A stretch of 64,000 bases of DNA from an uncultured Dehalococcoidia bacterium (GCA_903844845.1 CAIMVG010000020.1:92601-156600), one strand, 5' to 3'; shown: positions 1 through 9,961, counted from the first letter of the stretch. The notes: generated by a model not told the origin, from the letters alone. Numbers and translations: made by a program.

Positions 1-1027
1 GATCCTCCGCATTGATACGGCACTCGATCGCCCACCCGTTAAGTCGAATGTCTTCCTGTTTGAAAGACAGCGGGTGGCCCTGGGCAATCAGTATCTGTTC
101 TTTAACGATGTCTATGCCGGTCACCATTTCTGTGACGGGATGCTCTACCTGAACACGGGTATTGGCTTCCATAAAATAGAACTCGCCGTTAGAGAAAATG
201 AATTCTACTGTCCCGGCGCTTTCATAGCCGACCCATTTACCGGCTCTAACGGCTATCTCTCCCATCCGTTTTCGCATCTCGGGATTGAGCGCCGGAGACG
301 GGCTTTCTTCGATAAGCTTTTGATAGCGCCTCTGGATGGAACATTCCCTTTCACCGAGGTAGACCACGTTTCCGAAACTGTCACCCATGATCTGGAATTC
401 GATGTGACGAGGTTGGCTGATAAATTTTTCGATATAAACATCTGGGACGCCGAATGCTTTCCCTGCCATTTTTTGTGAACCCGCGACCGCCTCCTCAAGT
501 TCTGCTTCACAGGTGGCTACTTTCATGCCGATACCGCCGCCGCCCCCGCAAGGCTTTACTATTACCGGATATCCTACGTCTCCCGCGATCGATCTTGCCT
601 GGGGCAGGCTTGTGACCAGTTCCTCGCTGCCGGGCACAACAGGCACCCCGGCCTTTTTCATTTCCAGTCTTGCCGCTATCTTGTTTCCCATGAGCGCCAG
701 GACTTTGCTTGACGGGCCGATAAATTTTATCCCTGCTTCTTCACAAGCGATACCAAAATTCGCATTTTCCGAGAGAAAGCCATACCCCGGGTGGATCGCC
801 TGGGCCCCGGCAATCTTGGCGGTTTCAATTATTTTTTTTATGTTGAGGTAGCTTTCAGACGCCTGGGCAGGTCCGATGTGGTAGGCTTCATCGGCATATT
901 TTGCAAAAAGTGCATTCTTGTCCGCGTCTGAATATACCGCGACTGATTTGATATTCAGTTCGCGGCAGGCTCGCATGATGCGAATCGCTATCTCGCCCCG
1001 GTTGGCAACAAGAATCTTATTTATCAC
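1..1027 (-). CDS. accC: biotin carboxylase subunit (AccC / pyruvate carboxylase subunit A), 3' end cut by window
   Basis: This is the ATP-grasp enzyme that carboxylates biotin with bicarbonate and ATP; about 342 residues are visible and the C-terminus lies outside the window. The N-terminus reads KILVANRGEIAIRI, the biotin carboxylase signature. It is followed by the Gly-rich ATP loop (KPCGGGGGIGMKV), the ERECSIQRRYQK segment and the catalytic EANTRVQVEHPVTE block. The start is a GTG (1025-1027) that overlaps the last codons of the upstream oadA gene by 11 nt, so the two are translationally coupled. With oadA it forms a two-subunit biotin carboxylase, most likely pyruvate carboxylase for anaplerosis. 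An acetyl- or propionyl-CoA carboxylase partner cannot be excluded from this subunit alone, but the neighbour argues against it. Confidence 0.93.
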   Translation of the reverse strand, partial: MINKILVANRGEIAIRIMRACRELNIKSVAVYSDADKNALFAKYADEAYHIGPAQASESYLNIKKIIETAKIAGAQAIHPGYGFLSENANFGIACEEAGIKFIGPSSKVLALMGNKIAARLEMKKAGVPVVPGSEELVTSLPQARSIAGDVGYPVIVKPCGGGGGIGMKVATCEAELEEAVAGSQKMAGKAFGVPDVYIEKFISQPRHIEFQIMGDSFGNVVYLGERECSIQRRYQKLIEESPSPALNPEMRKRMGEIAVRAGKWVGYESAGTVEFIFSNGEFYFMEANTRVQVEHPVTEMVTGIDIVKEQILIAQGHPLSFKQEDIRLNGWAIECRINAED

Positions 1028-2756
1028 TTGCTTCCACAACCATTATGACGTCCTTGGCGTTGACCAGTTCGCCTTCGTAGGCATACACTTCAGCCACGGT
1101 TCCGGCCACAGGCGAGCATATCTCACTGGCCATTTTCATCGCTTCTATGGTCGCCACTATTTCACCTTGCGCTACTTTTACCCCTGTTCTTGCGCGGATG
1201 GAGAGGATCATCCCGTTCATAGGGGCCAAGACAGCGCCTTTTTGATCGGCTTTGGCCTTTTTGGGCTTTGATGCCTCCGTTACTTTCCCGGTGACTGCCG
1301 ATACTTTTACGGCGAAAACTTCTCCGTCGACATCAACGCTGAATTCGGTCGGGAAAGAAGAGGACTGGGCCCCGGATTGAACGGCAGGCATTGCAGCTTC
1401 AGGTTGGGTCAGTTTTTCCTCTTTTAGTTCCCCGCGGAGGAACTTCAAAGCCACTTCAGGATAAAGAGCGTAGGTCATCACATCTTCTTCTTTGCGGACG
1501 ATCCCCAGTTTTTGGGCTTCCGAAGTTGCCTTGCCCATTTCGGGTGGAAGAAGATCAGCAGGACGTACGAGGATGGGTTTTTCGTCGCCTATTACAGAGT
1601 GTCTTACTTCCTCGTTTACTTCACCGGCAGGAGCCCCGTAAAGTCCAAGGAGATAATTTTTTGTTTCGCGGGTTACCTGCTTGTAACGTTGTCCGCTGAG
1701 TACATTAAGGACCGCTTGTGTACCCACCACCTGGCTGGTCGGGGTTACGAGCGGAGGATATCCTAAATCTGCGCGGACCCTGGGTATTTCGGAGTAAACC
1801 TCTTGCAGCCTGTCGAGTGCTTTTTGTTCCTTGAGCTGGCTTACCAGGTTCGAGATCATCCCGCCGGGTATCTGATGCAGCAGCACGGCCGCATTCGGGC
1901 GAGTGGCCTCGGCGGTGAATAACATCCTGTATTTATTTGTCAGATTCAGAAAGTATTCATTGATCTCGTTAAGTTTAGCGAGATTCAGGCCGGTATCATA
2001 AGGGGTGCCTTGAAGTGCCGCCACCATGCTTTCGGTAGGCGGTTGGGAGGTCCCCCAGCCAAATGCTGAAAAAGCGGTGTCGAGGATGTTTGCGCCGGCA
2101 GATACCGCGGCGAAATAACTTATCGGGGCCATCCCGCTGGAACAATGTGAATGTAAGTCAACAGGGATGCTGACCCTGCGTTTTATGGTGGAGATGAGGT
2201 CAACGGCTGCATGCGGAGAAATAAGTCCTGCCATATCTTTGATGCACAGACCATCGCATCCGTGGTTTTGGAGTTCAACCGCCATCTCGGCGAAACGTTC
2301 GATAGTATGCACAGGGCTGGTGGTGTAACAGATCACGCCCTGTACGACGCCGCCGAATTCTTTGATCGCCTTGATGGACGACTCCATGTTTCGGATGTCG
2401 TTCAAAGCGTCGAATACACGAAATATGTCTACCCCGTTTTTAACCGAAAGGCGAACAAACTCGCGGACAACGTCGTCAGCATAATGCCTGTACCCGACCA
2501 GGTTCTGGCCGCGCAACAGCATTTGGAGGGGGGTGTTTTTAACCCGTTTTTTGATTTCCCTGAGCCGCTCCCAGGGATCTTCGTTCAGAAAACGGATGCA
2601 GCTGTCAAAGGTAGCGCCGCCCCACACTTCGAGAGAGTAAAACCCGACTTTGTCGAGTTCGCCGAGGATATCCAGCATGTCCCTGGTCCTCATGCGGGTA
2701 GCGATTAAAGACTGATGAGCGTCCCTGAGAGTTGTGTCCGTGATGAGTGTTGCCAT
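1017..2756 (-). CDS. oadA: pyruvate carboxylase subunit B / oxaloacetate decarboxylase alpha-type carboxyltransferase with biotinyl domain
   Basis: A 579-residue cytoplasmic protein. The N-terminal carboxyltransferase TIM barrel begins ITDTTLRDAHQSL, and its metal-binding DLHSHCSSGMAP motif lies near residue 200. A Pro/Ala-rich linker follows, then a C-terminal biotinyl domain with the biotin-acceptor EAMKM lysine. I chose the ATG at 2756 because GGGAG lies 8 nt upstream and homology begins there; the open frame runs 68 codons further upstream without recognisable sequence. There is no sodium-pump (OadB/G) gene nearby, so a cytosolic pyruvate carboxylase working with the adjacent AccC fits better than oxaloacetate decarboxylase. 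It is the first gene of the minus-strand oadA-accC operon. Confidence 0.93.
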   Translation of the reverse strand: MATLITDTTLRDAHQSLIATRMRTRDMLDILGELDKVGFYSLEVWGGATFDSCIRFLNEDPWERLREIKKRVKNTPLQMLLRGQNLVGYRHYADDVVREFVRLSVKNGVDIFRVFDALNDIRNMESSIKAIKEFGGVVQGVICYTTSPVHTIERFAEMAVELQNHGCDGLCIKDMAGLISPHAAVDLISTIKRRVSIPVDLHSHCSSGMAPISYFAAVSAGANILDTAFSAFGWGTSQPPTESMVAALQGTPYDTGLNLAKLNEINEYFLNLTNKYRMLFTAEATRPNAAVLLHQIPGGMISNLVSQLKEQKALDRLQEVYSEIPRVRADLGYPPLVTPTSQVVGTQAVLNVLSGQRYKQVTRETKNYLLGLYGAPAGEVNEEVRHSVIGDEKPILVRPADLLPPEMGKATSEAQKLGIVRKEEDVMTYALYPEVALKFLRGELKEEKLTQPEAAMPAVQSGAQSSSFPTEFSVDVDGEVFAVKVSAVTGKVTEASKPKKAKADQKGAVLAPMNGMILSIRARTGVKVAQGEIVATIEAMKMASEICSPVAGTVAEVYAYEGELVNAKDVIMVVEASDK

Positions 2757-3071
2757 TCGAACGTCTCCCGCGTCTATGGACTCTGCCAGAGACAATAATG
2801 GATATTTTAGCTTAAAAAGCAGGTAACGGCAAATGCTTGCCGTCAGATAGAGGATGCTCTCGCGACAAAGGGCATAGGAGGCTGTTTTTAGATAATTGCC
2901 GCATACCGCATATACATTATATATATCATACTTATCCTTGAAACGATTGGGTCCGTTCATGTTTTTTCAAATTGTGCCGATATATCCCTTGACGCATTGG
3001 CCAGGGCTGATATTTATACGTGTTTACACTCCAGATTGGTAAATTTTTACCATTAGCGTGCCCGATTCCTA
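2757..3071. other. divergent intergenic region between oadA and opp operon
   Basis: No convincing gene. It contains the 5' regions of both divergent units, with an AT-rich stretch around 2915-2940 that includes a TATAAT-like element on the minus strand. It also holds a short inverted repeat (GCAAATGCTTGC-type) near 2830-2850. The opp promoter lies immediately after this stretch. Confidence 0.4.
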
Positions 3072-3100
3072 TTGACATTGACCACGACCAGTATCATAAT
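3072..3100 (+). promoter_or_regulatory. sigma-70 promoter for opp operon
   Basis: TTGACA at 3072-3077 and CATAAT at 3095-3100 are separated by 17 bp. Transcription would begin near 3107 and give a 5' UTR of about 140 nt before the oppA start at 3245. That UTR contains purine-rich SD-like stretches (AAGAAGGAGGAG near 3162, and the real SD near 3234). Confidence 0.6.
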
Positions 3101-3244
3101 CTCCTTTCAAAAGGGAGGGGTGAATTAACCGCTCCTCATTGGTTATTGCCCCCCAATAAATTAAGAAGGAGGAGTAAAGCCAAGAACCTGCGCGTTGGAT
3201 CCTATCTGCAAAACTATTCGATGGCTAATAAGAAGGAGAGAAGA

Positions 3245-4960
3245 ATGGTAAAACACAATGATGGTTTAAAAGTTTCCAGGAGAGATTTCCTTAAGACCGC
3301 CGGCGCTCTCGGTCTTCTCGCTGCCGCTGGCAGTTCGATACCTCTGGGCATTTTCTCGACCGGTTGTTCCAAGAGCAACGCACCCGCCGGGGCTCAGGAG
3401 TTAAGCGTAAATCTAGCCGGCGAACCCGCTCAGATCGACCCCAACCGGGCTTCATGGGCTGCCGAGCGTTCGGTCATCAGCCAGGTTTTCGAAGGGCTTC
3501 TGGGTTTTGATAAAACCCTCACCGTCATCCCCGTTGTTGCCAAAGAACTGCCGACCGTAGCCAACAAGGGCATTTCATCCGATGGCAAAACCTACACCTT
3601 TAACTTGAAAAATAACGTCACATGGAGCGACGGCACGAAGGTAATGGCCAAGGATTTTGCTTACAGTATCGTGCGCATGCTTGATCCCGACCTCGCGACC
3701 GAATACGCTTCGTTCTACTATCCCATCGCAGGGGCTGAAGCTTATAACGGCGCAGGGACAAAGACCGCCGCCGAGAAAGCCGCACTCAAGGCTGCTGTCG
3801 GCGTGAAGGCCACCGGCGACTATACTCTTCAGGTCACGCTTGGTGACGCCTACCCTGTATTCCTCCAGCTCATGTCTTTGTGGCCGGTTTACCCCGTACG
3901 CGAAGATGTCATCACCGCCCAGGGTGATAAATGGACCGAGGCCGGCAATTATATCGGCAACGGCCCGTTCATTTTGACCGAGTGGGTACACCAGGATCAC
4001 ATGACCTTTGCGCAGAACCCCAAATACTGGGGGACTAAACCCAAACTCACCAAAATCACCTATAAGATGATCACGGACGCCAATGCCGCATTAGCCGCAT
4101 ACAAGAACGGCGAGCTTGACATGAGCGGCGTTCCCGTAGGCACTGAGAAAGCCACCATGGGTGATGCCTCTCTCAGCCCCGAAATCGTACGCAACGCTGA
4201 CCTGACTACCTTTGCCTTCCAGTTCAACGTACATGTTGCCCCGTACGACAATCTGAACTTACGCAAAGCTATCTCCACTGCCGTTGACCGCGCTTCCTTC
4301 GTAGACAAAGTTCGCGGCGGCGTCGGCAAAGTAGCCCTTTCATGGATCCCGCCGGGCATGCCTGGCTACGATGCTACGCTTGGAACCGAATATTCCTTCG
4401 ATGTCACCAAAGCCAAGGCTTTGCTGGCGACCGCTCTCACGGAACTCAAACTTGCAGATGCCAGCAAGCTGGCCCTCAAGTTCCAGTTCTCCGATACGGC
4501 CAGCAACAAAACCATCGCTCAATTCCTGCAGGGCCAGATGAAAGACAACCTGAACATCGACCTGACCCTCGAACCGATGGAATCAAAGGCCTTCACTCAA
4601 ACTGTGAACTCTGCCAAGCACACCTGGGCATGGTTCGGTTGGGGTGCGGACTATCCCGATCCCGACAACTGGCTGCCCCAGCTCTTTGGAACGGGCGCCG
4701 GCAACAACCACACCACTTATTCCAACCCAGCTTTCGATGCTATATGCAAGACGGCCGGGAAAGAACTCGATAATACTAAACGGCTCCAGGAGTGGGCTGA
4801 CGCGCAGAAGATGGTCATTGCTGACGCCCCTATCGTCACCATGTTCTATCGCGAGCGCTTCAACCTGGTAAAGCCCTACTTTAAAGGCCTGACTCCCACC
4901 GGTATGGATGGCCAGATCATGGGCGACCAGTTCTGGACCAACGTAACCATCGAAAAATAG
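3245..4960 (+). CDS. oppA: oligopeptide ABC transporter substrate-binding protein (Tat-exported, family 5)
   Basis: A 571-residue SBP_bac_5 protein that captures peptides outside the membrane for the OppBCDF importer. The N-terminus carries a twin-arginine motif (SRRDFLK), a hydrophobic stretch and a possible lipobox ending at Cys (FSTGC), so it is probably a Tat lipoprotein. Family features include the repeated LDP/YxxxxxA blocks, TFNLKNNVTWSDG near residue 120 and the NGPFILTEW motif. The ATG at 3245 was chosen because AAGGAGAGAAG precedes it and because the signal peptide begins there; the frame stays open about 75 codons upstream without a signal. It is the first gene of oppABCDF. Nickel or dipeptide SBPs belong to the same family, so the exact ligand is unknown. 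Confidence 0.92.
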   Translation: MVKHNDGLKVSRRDFLKTAGALGLLAAAGSSIPLGIFSTGCSKSNAPAGAQELSVNLAGEPAQIDPNRASWAAERSVISQVFEGLLGFDKTLTVIPVVAKELPTVANKGISSDGKTYTFNLKNNVTWSDGTKVMAKDFAYSIVRMLDPDLATEYASFYYPIAGAEAYNGAGTKTAAEKAALKAAVGVKATGDYTLQVTLGDAYPVFLQLMSLWPVYPVREDVITAQGDKWTEAGNYIGNGPFILTEWVHQDHMTFAQNPKYWGTKPKLTKITYKMITDANAALAAYKNGELDMSGVPVGTEKATMGDASLSPEIVRNADLTTFAFQFNVHVAPYDNLNLRKAISTAVDRASFVDKVRGGVGKVALSWIPPGMPGYDATLGTEYSFDVTKAKALLATALTELKLADASKLALKFQFSDTASNKTIAQFLQGQMKDNLNIDLTLEPMESKAFTQTVNSAKHTWAWFGWGADYPDPDNWLPQLFGTGAGNNHTTYSNPAFDAICKTAGKELDNTKRLQEWADAQKMVIADAPIVTMFYRERFNLVKPYFKGLTPTGMDGQIMGDQFWTNVTIEK

Positions 4961-4991
4961 TAGAACTCTTTTTCTGGTTGTGCTAAAATCT

Positions 4992-5025
4992 GCTGCAAGG
5001 GATTGGGAAGCCAATCCCTTGCAGC
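4992..5025 (+). promoter_or_regulatory. 15-bp perfect stem-loop between oppA and oppB
   Basis: Positions 4992-5006 and 5011-5025 are exact inverted repeats (GCTGCAAGGGATTGG) around a 4-nt loop. No T-run follows, so it is unlikely to be a full terminator. Its place between the binding-protein gene and the permease genes suggests a partial terminator or an mRNA 3'-end stabiliser that gives a high binding-protein to permease ratio. The same arrangement recurs at 45144-45177. Confidence 0.75.
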
Positions 5026-5040
5026 TTGATAGGCAGGTTC

Positions 5041-5958
5041 ATGGGCAAATATGTAATTCGTCGGCTCCTTTGGATGGTATTGGTCCTTTTCGTGGTGGCT
5101 TTTGTCACCTTTTGCCTCATGCATCTCGTCCCCGGGGGGCCATGGGACCGTGACAAGGCGCTCCCGCAAACCGTAGTTGACAACCTGAACAGAAAATACG
5201 GTTTGGATCAACCCTTTTTGATTCAATTCAAGAATTATATTTTCAATGCGGTACGAGGCGACCTGGGAGTTTCTTACATATACCAGGACCGTTCGGTTAC
5301 ATCCATAATAATGGGCGGTTTCCCTGTGTCCGCGACTCTCGGCCTGGTAGCGTTTTTAATAGCCATATTGGTCGGCGTACCCCTGGGGATTGCCGCGGCG
5401 ATCAAACAGAATTCTTTTGTCGACTATTTCGCTGTAATTTTCGCCACCATTTTCGCCAGCATGCCGAATTTCGTACTTGGCATTCTTTTAATGATAATTT
5501 TTTCGGTCACCCTGCACTGGTTCCCCACCAGCGGATGGGGTTCTATCCGTCAAATTATCATGCCGGCATTCGCTCTGGCTGCCTTACCGGCAGCCTATAT
5601 GGCACGCATCAGCCGCGCCAGTATGTTGGATGTTACGCGTCAGGATTATATCCGCACCGCCCGTGCCAAAGGTCTGACTGAACGTGTAGTGCTTGTCAGG
5701 CATATTTTACGTAATGCCATGATACCTGTCATCACGATTGCCGGTCCTGAACTGGCGGGGTTGGTCACCGGTTCGTTTATTGTGGAAAGCCTGTTTTCAG
5801 TGCCGGGTATAGGCCGTCTGTTCGTACAGTCTGTTTCTCAGCGCGACTACGGCTTGATTATGGGAACTGTACTTTTCTATGCCTTTGCCATAGCCATTAT
5901 CAATCTCGTGGTAGACATTCTTTACGGGATGATAGATCCGAGGATCAGGTATGACTGA
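5041..5958 (+). CDS. oppB: oligopeptide ABC transporter permease
   Basis: A 305-residue integral membrane subunit with about six membrane segments. It starts GKYVIRRLLW, typical for DppB/OppB. The cytoplasmic EAA loop that docks on the ATPases (TARAKGLTERVVLVRHILRNA) lies near residue 225. I chose the ATG at 5041; a TTG at 5026 is also in frame but lies at the foot of the preceding hairpin. The 3' end overlaps oppC by 8 nt, indicating translational coupling. Confidence 0.93.
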   Translation: MGKYVIRRLLWMVLVLFVVAFVTFCLMHLVPGGPWDRDKALPQTVVDNLNRKYGLDQPFLIQFKNYIFNAVRGDLGVSYIYQDRSVTSIIMGGFPVSATLGLVAFLIAILVGVPLGIAAAIKQNSFVDYFAVIFATIFASMPNFVLGILLMIIFSVTLHWFPTSGWGSIRQIIMPAFALAALPAAYMARISRASMLDVTRQDYIRTARAKGLTERVVLVRHILRNAMIPVITIAGPELAGLVTGSFIVESLFSVPGIGRLFVQSVSQRDYGLIMGTVLFYAFAIAIINLVVDILYGMIDPRIRYD

Positions 5959-6877
5959 TACACAGCAACCCAATCCATCGGAAATGGCCGAAGTAACTCA
6001 GGCCCGTCCGCATCGCACTTTGTTGAACGATGCATGGATACGCTTGAGGCGCAATCGCCTGGCAGTGGCCGGGGCCATTATTATTTTGATTTTCGCTCTA
6101 GGAGCTATTTTTGCTCCCTTAATCACCAAATACAATTTCGCCAAACAGGATCTTGATTCTATTTTCCTTCAGCCAAGCGGCGTACACTGGCTTGGTACTG
6201 ACGAGCTCGGGCGTGATGTGTTCGCCCGCATGTTGTACGGCGCTCGAACCTCGCTGGCCGTCGGCATCTTCACTCAGTTGATCGTTCTGTTAATCGGACT
6301 GCCGATCGGTGCTTTCGCCGGTTCCAAAGGCGGGAGAGTAGATAATCTCCTGATGCGCTTCGTAGACATCATGTATGGGTTCCCCGACATCCTGCTGATC
6401 ATCCTGCTCAGTGCTGTATTGCGGGGAACTGTTTTTGGCAACATGGGCGGCGGTATCTTCGTGATATTCCTGGCCATAGGCTTGGTAGCCTGGGTAAATG
6501 TGTCCCGGTTGGTGAGGGGACAAATATTGTCCCTGAAACAAAGGGATTTTGTCACCGCAGCCCGGGCGATGGGCGGCAAGGGTACCTATATTACTATGCG
6601 TCATCTTTTGCCTAATTCGCTCGGCCCCATTATCGTGTCTATCACATTCGGTGTCCCCCGTGCGATATTTACGGAAGCCGCGCTTTCTTATATCGGCATA
6701 GGGGTCAAACCGCCGACCCCCAGTTGGGGTGCTATGATACACGACGGATATAATGTGATGTTCACCGCCCCGCATCTGGTGATAGTACCGGCCGTGGCCA
6801 TCGCTCTTATCATGTTAGCTTTTACTTTCCTTGGTGATGGCCTGCGTGATGCCCTTGACCCGAGGTCTAGAAGGTAA
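5951..6877 (+). CDS. oppC: oligopeptide ABC transporter permease
   Basis: The second permease of the OppBCDF importer, 308 residues. It has the N-terminal OppC_N segment with one membrane helix, and the HWLGTDELGRDVFARMLYGAR signature found in DppC/OppC near residue 80. Five further helices carry the EAA loop (AARAMGGKGTYITMRHLLPNS). The ATG at 5951 overlaps the oppB stop. The next gene, oppD, starts two nucleotides after the stop codon. Confidence 0.95.
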   Translation: MTDTQQPNPSEMAEVTQARPHRTLLNDAWIRLRRNRLAVAGAIIILIFALGAIFAPLITKYNFAKQDLDSIFLQPSGVHWLGTDELGRDVFARMLYGARTSLAVGIFTQLIVLLIGLPIGAFAGSKGGRVDNLLMRFVDIMYGFPDILLIILLSAVLRGTVFGNMGGGIFVIFLAIGLVAWVNVSRLVRGQILSLKQRDFVTAARAMGGKGTYITMRHLLPNSLGPIIVSITFGVPRAIFTEAALSYIGIGVKPPTPSWGAMIHDGYNVMFTAPHLVIVPAVAIALIMLAFTFLGDGLRDALDPRSRR

Positions 6878-6879
6878 TT

Positions 6880-7875
6880 ATGTCAACCTTGTTAGATGTA
6901 CGCAATCTGGTCACTCGTTTTCATACCCAGGATGGTGTGGTAAAAGCCGTCAACGGGGCTTCGTTTACCGTTGCTAAAGGTGAAACTATCGCCATCGTAG
7001 GAGAAAGCGGCTGCGGCAAGTCTGTCACCTCGCTCTCGATCCTTCGCCTCATCGCCCAACCCCAGGGTAAAATTGTTTCAGGGGAAGCCCTATTAGACGG
7101 AACGGACCTTCTTAAACTTTCAACAGAAGAGATGCGTAAAATCCGGGGCGCACGCATATCCATGATATTCCAGGAGCCGATGAGTTCCCTAAATCCCGTC
7201 CTCACCATCGGACGTCAGATGACCGAGCAACTCGAACTCCATAGGCACATGGGCCAGCAAGAAGCCCTGGCTGAAGCCATCAACCTTTTAAAACTTGTCG
7301 GCATCCCGCAGGCTGAGCGCAGGGTCAAGGATTATCCGCATCATTTCAGCGGCGGAATGCGGCAGCGTGTAATGATTGCCATGGCCATTTCATGCAAACC
7401 ACAACTGGTTATCGCGGATGAACCTACAACGGCAGTAGATGTCACGATCCAGTCACAGCTGCTTGAACTCATCAGGGGAATCACGGACGAAATGGGCATG
7501 TCCTTGATACTCATCACCCACAACCTGGGTGTCGTTGCCCGTTACGCCCGGAGAGTCTATGTGATGTACGCCGGCACGGTTGTCGAACACGGACCGGCCC
7601 TCTCAGTTTATCATCACCCCCTCCATCCATATACGTCCGGGCTCCTGGCATCGGTTCCGAGGCTCGATGAACCTCGCAAGGGCCGTCTGGCACCAATCGA
7701 AGGCCAACCGCCGGATATGATGTGCCCTCCTGTCGGTTGCCCTTTCCAGCCTCGTTGCGCGTATGCGCTCCCAAAATGCCTTACAGATAGACCTGAATTG
7801 CAGGAGATGGCCCCGGGCCATTTTACGGCCTGCTGGGTCGCGTTTAGCGGGGAGACATTGTGGCAGAAAACGTAG
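6880..7875 (+). CDS. oppD: oligopeptide ABC transporter ATP-binding protein
   Basis: A 331-residue ABC ATPase. It has Walker A GESGCGKS (about residue 42), Q-loop [10 protein letters not shown], signature FSGGMRQRV, Walker [14 protein letters not shown] and the H-loop ITHNLG. The C-terminal oligopeptide-transporter extension has the Cys cluster [14 protein letters not shown], which in this family binds a [4Fe-4S] cluster. It pairs with oppF to drive import through oppBC. It overlaps oppF by 16 nt. Confidence 0.95.
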   Translation: MSTLLDVRNLVTRFHTQDGVVKAVNGASFTVAKGETIAIVGESGCGKSVTSLSILRLIAQPQGKIVSGEALLDGTDLLKLSTEEMRKIRGARISMIFQEPMSSLNPVLTIGRQMTEQLELHRHMGQQEALAEAINLLKLVGIPQAERRVKDYPHHFSGGMRQRVMIAMAISCKPQLVIADEPTTAVDVTIQSQLLELIRGITDEMGMSLILITHNLGVVARYARRVYVMYAGTVVEHGPALSVYHHPLHPYTSGLLASVPRLDEPRKGRLAPIEGQPPDMMCPPVGCPFQPRCAYALPKCLTDRPELQEMAPGHFTACWVAFSGETLWQKT

Positions 7876-8852
7876 TAATAGAAATAAATAACCTGGCAAA
7901 GTATTTTCCTATTACTTCAGGACTTTTCTTCAAGAAGAAAGTGGCCGAGGTAAAAGCTGTAGATGGAGTCAGTTTCGCCATCCATCGCGGCGAAACGTTG
8001 GGGCTCGTGGGTGAAAGCGGTTGCGGCAAGACCACGGTCGGTAAATGCGTTCTTCAACTCTACCGTGCCACCTCCGGAGAGGTCATCTTCGAAGGTAAAA
8101 ACTTGTGCGACCTCAACGAAAACCAGTTGCGTCCGCTGCGCCGCAAACTCCAGGTGGTTTTTCAGGATCCCTATGATTCGCTCAATCCGCGCTTCACCGC
8201 CGCCGATATCATCGGGGAACCCCTTCAAATAAACAGCGACATACGCGGCAGTGATTTTGACAGGCGCATCGCCGAACTTTTAGACATCGTGGGGCTCGCA
8301 CCCTATATGGCAGACAGGTATCCGCACGAATTTAGCGGAGGCCAGAGGCAGCGTCTCGGTGTGGCGAGGGCCCTGGCTCTTCAGCCCGAGTTCATAGTCT
8401 GCGATGAACCTCTTTCCGCCCTGGATGTTTCGATTCAGGCCCAGATCATCAATCTTCTCGACGATTTGCAGGACAAATTCGGTATAGCGTACCTTTTCAT
8501 TTCCCATGATCTTTCGGTTGTACGGCACATGAGCGACCGGGTAGGCGTGATGTACCTCGGTAAAATGATGGAACTATCCGAAAGGGACGAGATATACAAG
8601 TCGCCCCTTCATCCGTACACCCAGGCTCTTCTTTCGGCTGTGCCCATCCCCGATCCGGCCGTTGAAGAAAAACGTAAAGTCATAGTTCTCAAGGGTGAAG
8701 TGCCCAGTCCAATCAATCCCCCCTCGGGCTGTGTATTCCATCCAAGATGCCCCAAGGCTTTTGACGATTGTTCTAAACTGATCCCTCAACTTAAAGACGC
8801 GGGTTCCGGGCACGAAGTCGCCTGCCTGCTCTACAAAACTAGCTGGCCTTAA
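7860..8852 (+). CDS. oppF: oligopeptide ABC transporter ATP-binding protein
   Basis: A 330-residue partner ATPase with Walker [10 protein letters not shown], signature [13 protein letters not shown], Walker [15 protein letters not shown] and the H-loop SHDLSVV. The C-terminal Cys motif reads [15 protein letters not shown]. The start is GTG at 7860, inside the end of oppD, with GGGGAG upstream. It is the last gene of the opp operon. Confidence 0.95.
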   Translation: MAENVVIEINNLAKYFPITSGLFFKKKVAEVKAVDGVSFAIHRGETLGLVGESGCGKTTVGKCVLQLYRATSGEVIFEGKNLCDLNENQLRPLRRKLQVVFQDPYDSLNPRFTAADIIGEPLQINSDIRGSDFDRRIAELLDIVGLAPYMADRYPHEFSGGQRQRLGVARALALQPEFIVCDEPLSALDVSIQAQIINLLDDLQDKFGIAYLFISHDLSVVRHMSDRVGVMYLGKMMELSERDEIYKSPLHPYTQALLSAVPIPDPAVEEKRKVIVLKGEVPSPINPPSGCVFHPRCPKAFDDCSKLIPQLKDAGSGHEVACLLYKTSWP

Positions 8853-8866
8853 ACAATAATACCCTC

Positions 8867-9787
8867 ATGGGCACGGGTATTTCAGAATTCATCGCATCCC
8901 TGGCAAAAAACGGGTGTCAGGCTAAGGTTGTATCTGTTTCCCGCCTCGTTGAAATGGAACAGGCATTTTCAGATCTCAATACATCCCGCGAAATTGCGCC
9001 CGAATTCTACCCCGAAATCATCAAATACTTTAAATTCGAATGGCAGGCGATAGTCGCGGATGCTCGTTCGATTGTCGTCGTCGCATGTCCGCAACTGCCG
9101 ACCCGCGTGGCCTTCGGTTCGACCAGCGTGATCATTCCACCGACCTACATCTACAAAAACATCTGGAAGGATCAACTGGAGATGGTAAAGGGCTTTCTGG
9201 AACCGAGGGGGTTCAAGGTGGCGAGGGCACGCCTCCCTTTCAAGGCCCTGGCGGTGAGAAGCGGGCTCGCCAGATATGGCCGTAATAACATCGCGTATAT
9301 CCCGGGGATGGGCAGTTTCTTCAGGTTGGCTGCATTTTATTCTGATTTGCCCTGCGATACAGATGATTGGGCAGAACCCCAGATGTTGAGCAGTTGTGTA
9401 GAGTGCACCGCGTGCGCGGTCGCCTGCCCCGCAGGATGTATCTCGCAATCTCGGTTCTTAATCCAGGCCGAAAGGTGCCTGACCCGTTTCAATGAACAGG
9501 AAGGCCCGATCCCGGCATGGATCGAGCCTTCCTGGCACAACTCATTGCTGGGATGTATGGCTTGCCAGCAGGTTTGTCCGCAGAATAAAAAGTTAATGGG
9601 GAAAATTGAAGATTCGCAGTTCCGGTTTAGTGACTCGGAAACCGGGGAAATACTTGCGGATGTCACTAAAGAAAGCTTAAGAGAAGAAACCCGTTCCAAG
9701 CTCGAAGCATTGTGTCTGGCAGATGATGACGTTTACCCGTTGCTGAAACGGAATCTTTCTTTTTTACTCGATAATCCGGCTGGTTAA
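8867..9787 (+). CDS. epoxyqueuosine-reductase-like (QueG family) 4Fe-4S protein
   Basis: A 306-residue soluble protein with the C-terminal two-cluster ferredoxin arrangement CVECTACAVACPAGC (about residues 185-199) and CMACQQVCPQNK (about 228). Upstream is the QueG-type SGLARYGRNNIAYIPGMGS stretch that shapes the corrinoid pocket. Family members use cobalamin and two [4Fe-4S] clusters for reductive chemistry. True QueG has a longer N-terminal part and a C-terminal HEAT-like domain that is missing here, so this is a QueG-like relative of uncertain substrate. It starts 14 nt after oppF with no clear SD and may be read from the opp transcript. A role in queuosine synthesis is possible, but no other que gene is nearby. 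Confidence 0.7.
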   Translation: MGTGISEFIASLAKNGCQAKVVSVSRLVEMEQAFSDLNTSREIAPEFYPEIIKYFKFEWQAIVADARSIVVVACPQLPTRVAFGSTSVIIPPTYIYKNIWKDQLEMVKGFLEPRGFKVARARLPFKALAVRSGLARYGRNNIAYIPGMGSFFRLAAFYSDLPCDTDDWAEPQMLSSCVECTACAVACPAGCISQSRFLIQAERCLTRFNEQEGPIPAWIEPSWHNSLLGCMACQQVCPQNKKLMGKIEDSQFRFSDSETGEILADVTKESLREETRSKLEALCLADDDVYPLLKRNLSFLLDNPAG

Positions 9788-9917
9788 ACGCCTGAAACAT
9801 CGCTCAGCCTTGTGTTATTGAACCCGATCGATTACCACCGGCTTCCGATCTCATTATTGAAAATCATTGGCCATTATTCCGACGTGCCGGGCTTGCCGCT
9901 ACGAGTCAATAATTGCC

Positions 9918-9946
9918 TTGACCTTATATTCCCTTGATGTTAAATT
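9918..9946 (+). promoter_or_regulatory. promoter of tRNA-Arg
   Basis: TTGACC at 9918-9923 and TAAATT at 9941-9946 have a 17-bp spacer and end 15 bp before the tRNA 5' end. That matches the expected transcription start. Confidence 0.6.
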
Positions 9947-9961
9947 ATGTGTACTGGACTG

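Noticed and set aside
74..1271. Several plus-strand open frames over accC/oadA
   Set aside because: They lie opposite well-identified carboxylase genes and have no independent support.
2757..2960. 68-residue N-terminal extension of OadA
   Set aside because: The extension has no resemblance to carboxylases and the ATG at 2756 has its own SD.
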